From positions 62,001 through 126,000 of the forward strand of contig NZ_JAKZAM010000012.1 of the NCBI RefSeq assembly GCF_022538055.1: a DNA stretch of 64,000 nt, read 5' to 3'. A program made the translations under genes and the position numbers. This document shows, one piece after another, positions 27,470 to 35,665 of this stretch. Position 1 is the first letter of the stretch. Every line of letters begins with the position of its first letter. The stretch comes from Cognataquiflexum nitidum. GTDB lineage: Bacteria; Bacteroidota; Bacteroidia; Cytophagales; Cyclobacteriaceae. The notes under the pieces were generated by a model. That model did not search any database. It saw only the letters and a program-made list of their open reading frames with translations, and was not told the origin of the DNA.

Positions 27470-28076
27470 GGTGTTCGGAGGAGTTGTATTTTTCGATTCT
27501 GAACAATCCCATTTCATTTTGATGCAAGAGATATAAGCCTAGGTTTTGATGTAGGAACACATCCATATACCTCAAATCATACCTCAAAAGCAAACTCAAC
27601 AAAACCCGCATTGCCCTGCCGTGCATACAGACTAGAATCGTTTTTTCAGGCTGTGCAAGGATATGTTTGATCCCTTTTTCCAATCTCTTTGCCACGAGGT
27701 TGGGGCTTTCGCCTCCCTCAATGGCAAAATCCAAATTGCCTGCGGCCCATTTTTGGAGCATATCTGTATAATAGTGATTTTCCTCATGGGTCATCGGCAC
27801 GCCCTCATACCTACCCCAAGAGATTTCATTGAGATATGGTACAGCCTCATGAGGCAAACCGAGATCAATAAAACCCTGTACAGATTGCTTGGTCCGCTGT
27901 AGACCGGTATAAAAAACTTTTTCAAAAGGAACGTTCTTGTAATATTCAAAAAAAGCACGGGCCTGCTTGTGCCCATTCCAATTCAAAGGAGCATCTATTC
28001 CACTCCCCTGAACTACTCCTTTGAGATTATAATCAGTTTGTCCGTGGCGGACAAGGTAGATTTTTTTAGTTAGCAA
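27447..28076 (-). CDS. Histidine phosphatase family protein
   Basis: This 209-residue protein has the phosphohistidine motif VRHGQTD (H11), a second conserved Arg-rich part (TGLQRTKQS), Glu in ISWGRYEG and the second His in VCMHGRAMRVLL. This is the phosphoglycerate mutase/alpha-ribazole phosphatase-like fold; the substrate is unknown. No ATG is available before the motif: the only reasonable start is TTG 28076, preceded in frame by a stop codon at 28083-28085. It is divergent from the thioesterase gene by 53 bp and convergent with the small exported protein. Confidence 0.88.
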   Translation of the reverse strand: MLTKKIYLVRHGQTDYNLKGVVQGSGIDAPLNWNGHKQARAFFEYYKNVPFEKVFYTGLQRTKQSVQGFIDLGLPHEAVPYLNEISWGRYEGVPMTHEENHYYTDMLQKWAAGNLDFAIEGGESPNLVAKRLEKGIKHILAQPEKTILVCMHGRAMRVLLSLLLRYDLRYMDVFLHQNLGLYLLHQNEMGLFRIEKYNSSEHLMVPEML

Positions 28077-28129
28077 GATTACTTATTTTTGTTTCAGAGT
28101 CCAAAGAAAAAACTTTTATCCCGGATTAC

Positions 28130-28552
28130 ATGATATTTGAGCCAAACATTAGCCTTGAAATTCTCAACAGTTGGGGAGAAAATACAATGACAGATTTTTT
28201 AGAGATCAAATTCACCGAAATTGGGGAGGATCACCTTGAGGCCACGATGCCTGTATGCGCCAAAACCAAACAGCCACTTGGACTGTTACATGGAGGGGCT
28301 AATGTAGTATTGGCCGAAACCTTGGGAAGCGTGGCTGCCACACTAACCCTAGATCGTGGCAAACAATATTGCGTGGGGTTGGAAATCAATGCAAATCACC
28401 TCAAATCTGTAAAAGAAGGGATAGTAAGGGGTATAACCAAACCTATTCACCTCGGTAAAAAAACCCAGGTTTGGGAGGTGAAAATCTACACCGAGCAAGG
28501 CGAACTCAGCTGTATCAGTAGGATTACCATGGCCGTCATTGACAAAAGATAA
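28130..28552 (+). CDS. Hotdog-fold thioesterase, probably DHNA-CoA thioesterase of menaquinone synthesis
   Basis: This 140-residue hotdog protein of the PaaI/MenI type has LLHGGANVVLAETLGSVAA (catalytic-type Glu on the hot-dog helix) and GLEINANHLKSVKEG. The stop is followed after 1 nt by the ATG of menF, then menD, so it is probably the 1,4-dihydroxy-2-naphthoyl-CoA thioesterase of the same pathway. That assignment rests on position; the fold alone also fits phenylacetyl-CoA-type thioesterases. Cytoplasmic. Confidence 0.85.
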   Translation: MIFEPNISLEILNSWGENTMTDFLEIKFTEIGEDHLEATMPVCAKTKQPLGLLHGGANVVLAETLGSVAATLTLDRGKQYCVGLEINANHLKSVKEGIVRGITKPIHLGKKTQVWEVKIYTEQGELSCISRITMAVIDKR

Positions 28553-28553
28553 T

Positions 28554-29750
28554 ATGGATATAATTTTCGATACCCATCTTAAAAATCTGGAGCAATACCT
28601 AGTCAGTCTCCTTTCCAAAAACATGGAAGAAGGCAACCAAATTGCAATTTGGAGAAAGCCAAAATCCTCATTTATTCAAATTCTTATTGATAAATCAGGG
28701 GCCGTAAAAAGGGTGTCCCCCAACCTTGAGGATTTACCTGCAGGATTTATTATACATCCTTTTGAAGATCAGGCTGACCAAAAAGCTTATTTTTTGGAAG
28801 CAGATTCTTACTTCAAAATTGACATTTCCCTTTCATTTGATGCACAAAAAGATAATTTGGAAGAGGTGGAATTTTCAAATCCTATTCCTGATTTAAAAAA
28901 CAACATCAGAAAAATACTACACAGAATTGGTCCCTCAAATGAAAATTTCACAGAAACGTCAAAGGAAAGTTTCATGGCCCTTGTAGAAAAGGGTATTCAA
29001 TCTGTCGAAATCGGTATACTTCACAAAATTGTACCTGCCAGAATCAAGAAAATAAAGTTAGGCTCTGAATTTGACCTTATCAAGTCATTTAACCAACTTG
29101 TACGTTCTTATCCAAATGCTTTTGTTAATTTTTTTCATATCCCTGAAGTGGGAACTTGGATAGGCGCATCCCCTGAAATTCTCATTCAGACCAAAGGGGA
29201 TGAGTTTTATACCATGTCGCTTGCCGGGACTCAAAAAGCACAGGGAGAAAACCCTTTAAAATCTGCGGCATGGACTCAGAAAGAGATTGAAGAACAAGCA
29301 TTAGTCAGCCGATACATAGTAGACTGCTTTAAAAAAATCAGGCTCAGAGAATATGATGAGCATGGCCCCAAAACCGTACTGGCAGGAAACCTGCTGCACC
29401 TACGATCGGATTTTAAAGTCAATATGAAATCCACAAATTTCCCCCAACTCGGCACGGTGATGCTCCAGCTACTGCACCCTACTTCGGCGGTATGCGGAAT
29501 GCCAAGGACAGCTGCTTTGGATTTTTTACAGAAAAATGAGTCCTTTAAAAGGTCGTTTTATGCGGGATTTATCGGTCCTGTAAACGTGGAAGATGAAACC
29601 TCCATCTATGTCAATCTGCGGACAGCTAGGCTTGTGGATGGTTATGCGGTTTTATATGCTGGCGCAGGTATCACCGAAGATTCTGTTCCTGAAAAAGAAT
29701 GGGAAGAAACAGAGATGAAATGCGACATTATAGCAAGACATTTGACTTGA
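28554..29750 (+). CDS. menF: Isochorismate synthase
   Basis: This 398-residue chorismate-binding enzyme has the C-terminal catalytic block with GASPEILIQ, the family signature in MSLAGTQKAQGENP, QLLHPTSAVCGMPR and RRSFYAGFIGPV-like KRSFYAGFIG, followed by YAGAGITEDSVPEKEWEET. It converts chorismate to isochorismate. ATG 28554 is chosen over the TTG at 28539, which overlaps the thioesterase gene. The tight spacing to the thioesterase and the downstream menD identify it as the menaquinone rather than the siderophore enzyme. Confidence 0.92.
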   Translation: MDIIFDTHLKNLEQYLVSLLSKNMEEGNQIAIWRKPKSSFIQILIDKSGAVKRVSPNLEDLPAGFIIHPFEDQADQKAYFLEADSYFKIDISLSFDAQKDNLEEVEFSNPIPDLKNNIRKILHRIGPSNENFTETSKESFMALVEKGIQSVEIGILHKIVPARIKKIKLGSEFDLIKSFNQLVRSYPNAFVNFFHIPEVGTWIGASPEILIQTKGDEFYTMSLAGTQKAQGENPLKSAAWTQKEIEEQALVSRYIVDCFKKIRLREYDEHGPKTVLAGNLLHLRSDFKVNMKSTNFPQLGTVMLQLLHPTSAVCGMPRTAALDFLQKNESFKRSFYAGFIGPVNVEDETSIYVNLRTARLVDGYAVLYAGAGITEDSVPEKEWEETEMKCDIIARHLT

Positions 29751-29837
29751 TAACTGTATTTCCTTGCCTTAGGTATAATTTCGAACATGTAATAAAATCT
29801 GCAGCTAAGCAGAAAATCCTATAAACAAATACATACA

Positions 29838-31514
29838 TTGGTCCTTCAGCCCATTCTTGATTTAGCTTCCATCTGCTCACATAAGGGTGTCAAAAATGCC
29901 ATTCTTTCCCCGGGTTCGAGATGTGCTCCGATTACATTGGCATTTGCAAGGCATCCTGATATAAAGACGAGGACGATCTCTGATGAAAGATCAGCAGCTT
30001 TCATCGCCCTTGGCATGGCACAACAGTTGGAGCAACCTGTCGTGCTGGTATGTACTTCCGGTTCGGCGGCTTATAATTACGCCCCCGCGATCGCTGAGGC
30101 TTACTTCCAACAGATTCCGCTTATTGTCATTACTGCGGACAGGCCACCGGAATGGATCGATCAGTGGGATGGTCAGACCATCAGGCAAACAGAAATTTAT
30201 GGTAAGCATGTCAAAGGTTTTTTTCAATTCCCTGATGATTTTGGACATCCTGATAAGGTCTGGCATGCCAACAGAATTTTAAATGAAGCCATCAATCTCT
30301 CTATTCAATTTCCTGTAGGACCTGTGCATATCAATATTCCCTTACGGGAGCCTTTTTATCCGGAAAAAGAGGAATCTTTCGATTATTCGAAACCTGTCAG
30401 GATAATTGAGGCCCTAGATGCTGAACCGAAATTATCGGAAGAAAGTAAAGAGCGCTTGGCGGAAGCTTTGTCAGGATTCAAAAGGGTCATAATTGTACCG
30501 GGTCAGCAAAAACCTAACGCTGCCATTCTAAATGCTTTAGATGAATTGGCTAGAAAAGAAAAAGTCCTAATTGTGGCCGATACGATTTCAAACCTACAGT
30601 CGGAGGCTACAATCAACTTCCACGATCATTTTGTCGGAAATGGAAATCTGAATGAGGTTTTAAAACCAGATCTAATCCTGACTTTTGGCAAATCAATTAT
30701 TTCAAAAAATTTGAAAACTTTTTTAAGAAACTCAAAACTGGAGCATTGGCATATTCAAGCAGGGGGCTACATACCTGACACATTTCAGGGATTGACAAAA
30801 ACAATCCAATGTCAGGTTTTGGATTTATTGAACTTGATGAATGAAACTCTAAAATGCGATTCCAGCTTTGTTGCTTCCTGGAAAAAATTGGAATTAAAGG
30901 TTCGGGAAAATATTGACAATATATTGGGAAATGCGGAATTTGGAGAATATCAAGCCATTTTTACTTGCCTGAAAGCCATTCCTGCAAAATCCAAAATTCA
31001 CCTAGCCAACAGCATGGCTGTGCGATATGTGAACTTTCTGGGAAAGAGAGAGCAGGAAATCTTTTGCAACAGAGGCACTAGCGGCATAGATGGCAGTAGT
31101 AGTACTGCTGTTGGATGTGCATTGACCACAGAGGATTTTGTCACCCTCATAACGGGAGACATGGCATTCTTTTATGACCGAAATGCGTTTTGGCACAATT
31201 ACCCTATCTCAAATGTTCGGATAATTTTATTAAACAACCATGCAGGGGGTATTTTCAGACTGATCGAAGGGCCTGCAAAACAGCCGGAATTGGAGGAGTA
31301 TTTTGAAACAAGTCAAAAATTGGATGGAAAAAGTCTTGCCAATGAGTTTGGGTTTGATTATCAGCTTGCTTTAGATGCCGAAAGCTTGAATATTGGTTTG
31401 CAGGATTTTTATTCCAAATCGACTGTTCCAAAAATCCTTGAAATACAATCCGAAAGCCCCAAAAATGCAGAAATCCTAAAATGGGTGAAATTCAAAATCA
31501 ATGAGTTATTTTAA
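29838..31514 (+). CDS. menD: SEPHCHC synthase MenD (TTG start)
   Basis: This is a thiamine-diphosphate enzyme of about 558 residues. The N-terminal part has SPGSRCAPITLAF, DERSAAFIALGMAQ (catalytic Glu region) and CTSGSAAYNYAPAIAEAY; the C-terminal part has CNRGTSGIDGSSSTAVGCAL and the ThDP/Mg site ITGDMAFFYDRNAFWH with NNHAGGIF. It joins isochorismate with 2-oxoglutarate in menaquinone synthesis. No in-frame ATG exists before the conserved VLQPILDLASICSHKGV: the only upstream ATG (29787) is followed at once by TAA, so TTG 29838 is the likely start. An 87-bp spacer separates it from menF. The stop codon runs into a terminator. Confidence 0.93.
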   Translation: MVLQPILDLASICSHKGVKNAILSPGSRCAPITLAFARHPDIKTRTISDERSAAFIALGMAQQLEQPVVLVCTSGSAAYNYAPAIAEAYFQQIPLIVITADRPPEWIDQWDGQTIRQTEIYGKHVKGFFQFPDDFGHPDKVWHANRILNEAINLSIQFPVGPVHINIPLREPFYPEKEESFDYSKPVRIIEALDAEPKLSEESKERLAEALSGFKRVIIVPGQQKPNAAILNALDELARKEKVLIVADTISNLQSEATINFHDHFVGNGNLNEVLKPDLILTFGKSIISKNLKTFLRNSKLEHWHIQAGGYIPDTFQGLTKTIQCQVLDLLNLMNETLKCDSSFVASWKKLELKVRENIDNILGNAEFGEYQAIFTCLKAIPAKSKIHLANSMAVRYVNFLGKREQEIFCNRGTSGIDGSSSTAVGCALTTEDFVTLITGDMAFFYDRNAFWHNYPISNVRIILLNNHAGGIFRLIEGPAKQPELEEYFETSQKLDGKSLANEFGFDYQLALDAESLNIGLQDFYSKSTVPKILEIQSESPKNAEILKWVKFKINELF

Positions 31515-31546
31515 AAAAAAACCGGAAACAATTCCGGTTTTTTTGT
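31513..31546. terminator. Bidirectional terminator between menD and GH16
   Basis: AACCGGAA and TTCCGGTT pair around a short loop, with an A run on the left and a T run on the right. It starts inside the menD stop codon and lies 13 bp from the end of the convergent GH16 gene, so it can serve both. Confidence 0.87.
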
Positions 31547-31558
31547 TCTATCAAATTT

Positions 31559-32689
31559 CTAATTTTCTTGAAATACCCTTACATAGTCCACGACCATTTG
31601 TTGGGGAAAAACGGTTGTACTATTTGGATTTCCGGGCCAATTCCCTCCAACAGCCACATTTAGTAATAAGAAGAATGGTTTTCTGAATTCATCCAAAGCA
31701 GCAGGAGTTATGTCTATTTCATGATAAGGTACATTATCCAGGAGCCAAACAATCTTATCCCTATTCCAAATAATGGAAAATACATGGAAATCATCATTGA
31801 AAATGCCGGAATTCTTCCTTTTACTTCCTCCAAATTGCGCGTGGGAGCCATTGTTATCCCAATGAACAGTACCATGGACAGTATTGTCTCTTCCATCCGC
31901 ATTTCCTCCGATCATTTCCATGATATCTATTTCGCCGCATGCGGGCCAATTGACCGTGGTAATATTTTCGCCAAGCATCCAAATCGCAGGCCAAATCCCC
32001 TGACCTTTTGGCAATGCTGCCCTTACATCAATTCTACCATATGTAAATGATTTTTTGCCTTGGGTTTTGAGTCTTGAAGATGTATAATTTCTTCCACCAA
32101 AACTTTCTTGCATGGCTTTGATGATAAGGTATCCATCTTTCACTTCGGTATTCTCTCTCCTGTAGAATTCGAGTTCATTGTTACCCCATCCACAGAGATT
32201 GGGACATCCATCTCCGATTTCAAATACCCAATCACCAGAGAGACTTGATCCTGAAAATTCATCGTTCCAAACAAGATTATATCCGGGATAAGTCAAAGGA
32301 CTTTCAAAACCTGTACTTGGTATCCCGACACCCAATTCAGCACCCGTGATTTCGACATTTTGCGTGGCCGAAATAAAATCAATTTCTGTTGAATGCGCTT
32401 GCACCCGGATGGTATAAGTCCCTTCTCTATTATAATTATATACCACCGAAGTTCCTGTCACCCTTTCAGGGACTTGGTTTGGAAGGCCAAAACTCACTTT
32501 ATAAAAGTTAGCATCGACCGCCTCAAAATCAATTTTCACAGTCCCTTTTCCGGTTTTTTCAACAGAAACCTGGAGATTGCTTGGAAGTAAGACCTGTTGG
32601 TCTACCTCCTCTTGCGAACAAGAAGCTGAAGCAAAGACTGCTAAAAACAGTAGGTATACTAATTTAACTTTTGCCATAACCAATATCAT
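31559..32689 (-). CDS. Glycoside hydrolase family 16 lipoprotein (laminarinase-like)
   Basis: This 376-residue lipoprotein has lipobox FASASC (Cys24 from the first ATG, Cys20 from ATG 32677). After a small N-terminal beta-domain (about 30-115), the GH16 catalytic module contains the nucleophile/acid motif GEIDIMEMIG and substrate-cleft residues WNDEFSGSSL, WPAIWMLG and HVFSIIWNRDKI. EIDIME without the beta-bulge variants is typical of beta-1,3-glucanases. It is the fourth gene of the SusC-SusD-PKD-GH16 operon and starts immediately after the PKD gene stop (TAA then ATG); ATG 32677 is an alternative start giving a shorter signal peptide. Confidence 0.93.
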   Translation of the reverse strand: MILVMAKVKLVYLLFLAVFASASCSQEEVDQQVLLPSNLQVSVEKTGKGTVKIDFEAVDANFYKVSFGLPNQVPERVTGTSVVYNYNREGTYTIRVQAHSTEIDFISATQNVEITGAELGVGIPSTGFESPLTYPGYNLVWNDEFSGSSLSGDWVFEIGDGCPNLCGWGNNELEFYRRENTEVKDGYLIIKAMQESFGGRNYTSSRLKTQGKKSFTYGRIDVRAALPKGQGIWPAIWMLGENITTVNWPACGEIDIMEMIGGNADGRDNTVHGTVHWDNNGSHAQFGGSKRKNSGIFNDDFHVFSIIWNRDKIVWLLDNVPYHEIDITPAALDEFRKPFFLLLNVAVGGNWPGNPNSTTVFPQQMVVDYVRVFQEN

Positions 32690-34177
32690 TTAATTCTCTG
32701 CAGGAATAAGAATAAAAGACCAGAATACACCTCCGTTGTTGGTAATATCTATTGTAATGGTCAATTCCTCCGTTTCCCCTTCTTTAACGTAATTTAGAAC
32801 CTCATAAGTTACGGATTTATTTACAGTAGGCGGTCCTGAAGTATATTCCCCTCCATTGAATGCTTTTGGCAATACCAAGAAAGCTCCCGTTCCTGTTACC
32901 GTAATTTTGGACCTTGTGGACTCATTGCCTTCTGTGAATGAAAATGAATGGATTCCGGATTTCCAGGCTTCACCCGGTTTGCCTACCAAATTAGCTTCAG
33001 GCTGACATCCCTCTGTTTCGACTCCCATATAAAACTCCCCAAAAAAATCTCCCTTAGCATCATACTCAAAAACACCACCCTCATTGAAGATAAATTCATC
33101 ATTGAAAAGACAGGCACGGACAGTGGACAGGTCATCTCCATTTGGATAAAACACATCACTTCCAGGGGATGGACCTACACCAAATGCCTTTGCGGCTGGT
33201 TTCAATTTCCAAGCTTTTTTACCATTCCCAATCAGGTCCTGCAATGTAAATATACCGTCATTAGGGCCTGGATCGGGATCTCCACCTCCATCACCGCCTT
33301 TGCTGTCAAATCCGGCACGGATCAACCTCATATACCAAGACAAGCCTGCATTGGCTTGGTCAATATACCTGAGAAACATTACATTTTCATTTATACTGAG
33401 AATTTGATATGTCCTGCTGCCTGCAAAGTACCCTAAAAATCCACCTGCTGAGATAGTAAGTTCAGGGAAACCATTTTCAGGTTCTACGATGGACCACGAA
33501 AGTCCTGCAGGACCATTAAAAGGTGCACGTAAATCACCAACTCCTGAATCAACAGCTCCCGGAAAATTAGGTCTTTGAGATGCATTGATATAAACATCAC
33601 CATTGGTCCTCATATCAAATCCAAATCCGGCCAACTTGAAGGTGTATCTATCATCGTACATGCCACCTCCTCTTTTCTCATTAGCTCCGGCTTGGTACCA
33701 TTCAGGGAAATAACCTGCCTGCACGGGATCCGGCCCCACTCCAAAATGTCCTGCAACTGCGGAATCCAACACCCATATTTTACCATCTACTGCTGATGCT
33801 CCGCCAGTAAGGAAATTATAAAGAGGCTTATCCAATAATACAGGATCAGTCTCTTCTATTACAACAGTTCTTGTGGAAGAAATATTCCCCCCTGCATTGA
33901 ATATGGTGAGTTTTACGGTATAGGTACCTTTCAAAGGATAGGTGGCGGTGACTGTTTTACCGGTTCCGGTTGACCCATTTCCCAAATCCCAATTCATAAT
34001 AAAGAACTCTGAATTGGCGGTAAAATTGATAATGTTATCGCTTTCAGCACTTGCTTCAAAAGTAAAGGCCGCATCTTCTTCTGTGGGTGGCAAGGCATCC
34101 AAAGAATACTCTTCAATACATGCCCCTAATATGATCAGAGGCAATAATAAAATGAGGTAATTTAAATATTTTTTCAT
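32690..34177 (-). CDS. PKD-domain lipoprotein with two related modules, probable surface glycan-binding protein
   Basis: This 495-residue lipoprotein has Cys20 in LIILGAC. A PKD domain (about 38-110; NFTANSEFFIMNWDLGNGSTGTG, YTVKLTIFNAGG) is followed by two segments that resemble each other. The first (about 128-290) has KIWVLDSAVAGHFGVGPDP and MYDDRYTFKL; the second (about 318-495) has KAWKLKPAAKAFGVGPSPG and LFNDEFIFNE. They look like an internal duplication of a beta-sandwich module, joined by a Gly/Asp/Pro linker (GGDGGGDPDPGPND). Its place between SusD and GH16 is that of a SusE/F-like surface glycan-binding protein, here likely for laminarin-type beta-1,3-glucan. No catalytic motif is seen. 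Confidence 0.85.
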   Translation of the reverse strand: MKKYLNYLILLLPLIILGACIEEYSLDALPPTEEDAAFTFEASAESDNIINFTANSEFFIMNWDLGNGSTGTGKTVTATYPLKGTYTVKLTIFNAGGNISSTRTVVIEETDPVLLDKPLYNFLTGGASAVDGKIWVLDSAVAGHFGVGPDPVQAGYFPEWYQAGANEKRGGGMYDDRYTFKLAGFGFDMRTNGDVYINASQRPNFPGAVDSGVGDLRAPFNGPAGLSWSIVEPENGFPELTISAGGFLGYFAGSRTYQILSINENVMFLRYIDQANAGLSWYMRLIRAGFDSKGGDGGGDPDPGPNDGIFTLQDLIGNGKKAWKLKPAAKAFGVGPSPGSDVFYPNGDDLSTVRACLFNDEFIFNEGGVFEYDAKGDFFGEFYMGVETEGCQPEANLVGKPGEAWKSGIHSFSFTEGNESTRSKITVTGTGAFLVLPKAFNGGEYTSGPPTVNKSVTYEVLNYVKEGETEELTITIDITNNGGVFWSFILIPAEN

Positions 34178-34190
34178 GTTCGGTTAAGTT

Positions 34191-35660
34191 TTAGTATCCT
34201 GGGTTCTGTTTCCATTTGCCACCTGCTAAGTCAATCTCTACTTGTGGAATAGGAAACAATTCATGCTTTCCAACCACAAATCCCTGAATTTCCTGGGCTG
34301 CTTTTCCTGTCCTTACCAAGTCAAAAAACCTATACCCTTCTCCGGAAAGTTCCAACCTTCTTTCATTGAGTATATCTTCCAAAAGCTGTGCTCCTGAACT
34401 TGTGATCGCCGGCATATTTACCCTAGCCCTTACTTTATTCAGTTCAGCTCTTGCCCTTGCATTGTCTCCTGTTCTTTGAAAAGCCTCAGCAGCCATCAAT
34501 AAAACATCCGCATACCTTATCACGCGGTAATTTAGAGGACTGGTGAGGTCATCATCCGGAAGACCTCTTTCATCAAGCCGTTTGATGTACTTATTGTTAT
34601 AATATCCTGTGTGCCCGCCACCACCGATGGCATAGGTAATGTCATCAGAATTTGGCTGGGAGGCAATAAAAGCTTCAATATCCAATAAGGTAGCAGCCCT
34701 TCTGGGATCGTTGTCAGCAAAGGCATCGTATAAATCCTGAGTGGGAAGATTATAGCTATTCCCATCTCCATATAGCGGCCCGTTGTATTGCCTGATTCCA
34801 TTAAATCCCACAGCGGCATTGCCCTCAAGGCAAACAAGACATCCATAGCTCCCACCTTCCAATCCTGTATATTGGATAGTAAAGACATCTTCATTGATGT
34901 TTTCATTGACTAAGAGAAACAACCTGCTATAATCGTTGAAAAGTCCGTAACCCGCCTGATTGGTTGTAATCAAATCCCCCAAAACCGTAGCGGCTTGAGT
35001 AAACTTTCCTTGATATAACAAAACCTTACCCATCAAGGCCATCGCTGCACCTTTGGTAATCCTTCCGATAGTTGGATTGGTCCATTGAAGGGTATTGATA
35101 GATACCTGAAGGTCCTTTTCAATCTGCTCGTAAACCTGTGCTTTTGGAGTACGATCTGTATTTGGAATTTCATTGATAGACAACCTTTTGTCTACAATCA
35201 GAGGTACGTCACCAAAAAAGCTCACCAACACTAAGTAGTAATAAGCTCTCAAAAATGAAGCTTCAGCCAAAATCTGATCCTTACCGTCAAAGTCAATTTT
35301 GTCCTTGTTTTCAAAAATGTAATTGGTTCTTGCTATGCCTGCATAATTGAAACGCATGATATCCCTTAGTTCAGCATTAACACCACCATGGGTCATCGTT
35401 TCGATTTCGTGCAGACCACGCGAGTCATTCACACTTTCCCCACCTGCAATGGAATTATCAGAGGCGATTTCTCCTATCCATTGGATAAGGTAAGAAGATT
35501 GCATCAAGTCATAGGCACCTGTCAAAGCCCTGTTGAAGTCCTCAGGAGTATTGAAGAAGTTCTCCGCATCCTGGGTATATTCAGGCGCTATGTCCAAAAG
35601 CTGGTCACATGAAAAAAACATGCTTATGCCTACCAAAATCAATATAAATTTCTTTTTCAT
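34191..35660 (-). CDS. RagB/SusD family nutrient-uptake lipoprotein
   Basis: This 489-residue lipoprotein has Cys18 in ISMFFSC and the family N-terminus DQLLDIAPEYTQDAENFFNTPEDFNRALTGAYD. TPR-like helices and the C-terminal ILNERRLELSGEGYRFFDLVRTG and FPIPQVEIDLAGGKWKQNPGY follow, all hallmarks of RagB/SusD (different subgroup from the SusD at 8769). ATG 35660 is preferred to the TTG at 35669. It follows the SusC stop by 5 bp and precedes the PKD gene by 13 bp. It would bind oligosaccharide at the cell surface and pass it to the partner SusC. Confidence 0.95.
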   Translation of the reverse strand: MKKKFILILVGISMFFSCDQLLDIAPEYTQDAENFFNTPEDFNRALTGAYDLMQSSYLIQWIGEIASDNSIAGGESVNDSRGLHEIETMTHGGVNAELRDIMRFNYAGIARTNYIFENKDKIDFDGKDQILAEASFLRAYYYLVLVSFFGDVPLIVDKRLSINEIPNTDRTPKAQVYEQIEKDLQVSINTLQWTNPTIGRITKGAAMALMGKVLLYQGKFTQAATVLGDLITTNQAGYGLFNDYSRLFLLVNENINEDVFTIQYTGLEGGSYGCLVCLEGNAAVGFNGIRQYNGPLYGDGNSYNLPTQDLYDAFADNDPRRAATLLDIEAFIASQPNSDDITYAIGGGGHTGYYNNKYIKRLDERGLPDDDLTSPLNYRVIRYADVLLMAAEAFQRTGDNARARAELNKVRARVNMPAITSSGAQLLEDILNERRLELSGEGYRFFDLVRTGKAAQEIQGFVVGKHELFPIPQVEIDLAGGKWKQNPGY

Positions 35661-35665
35661 GTCAA

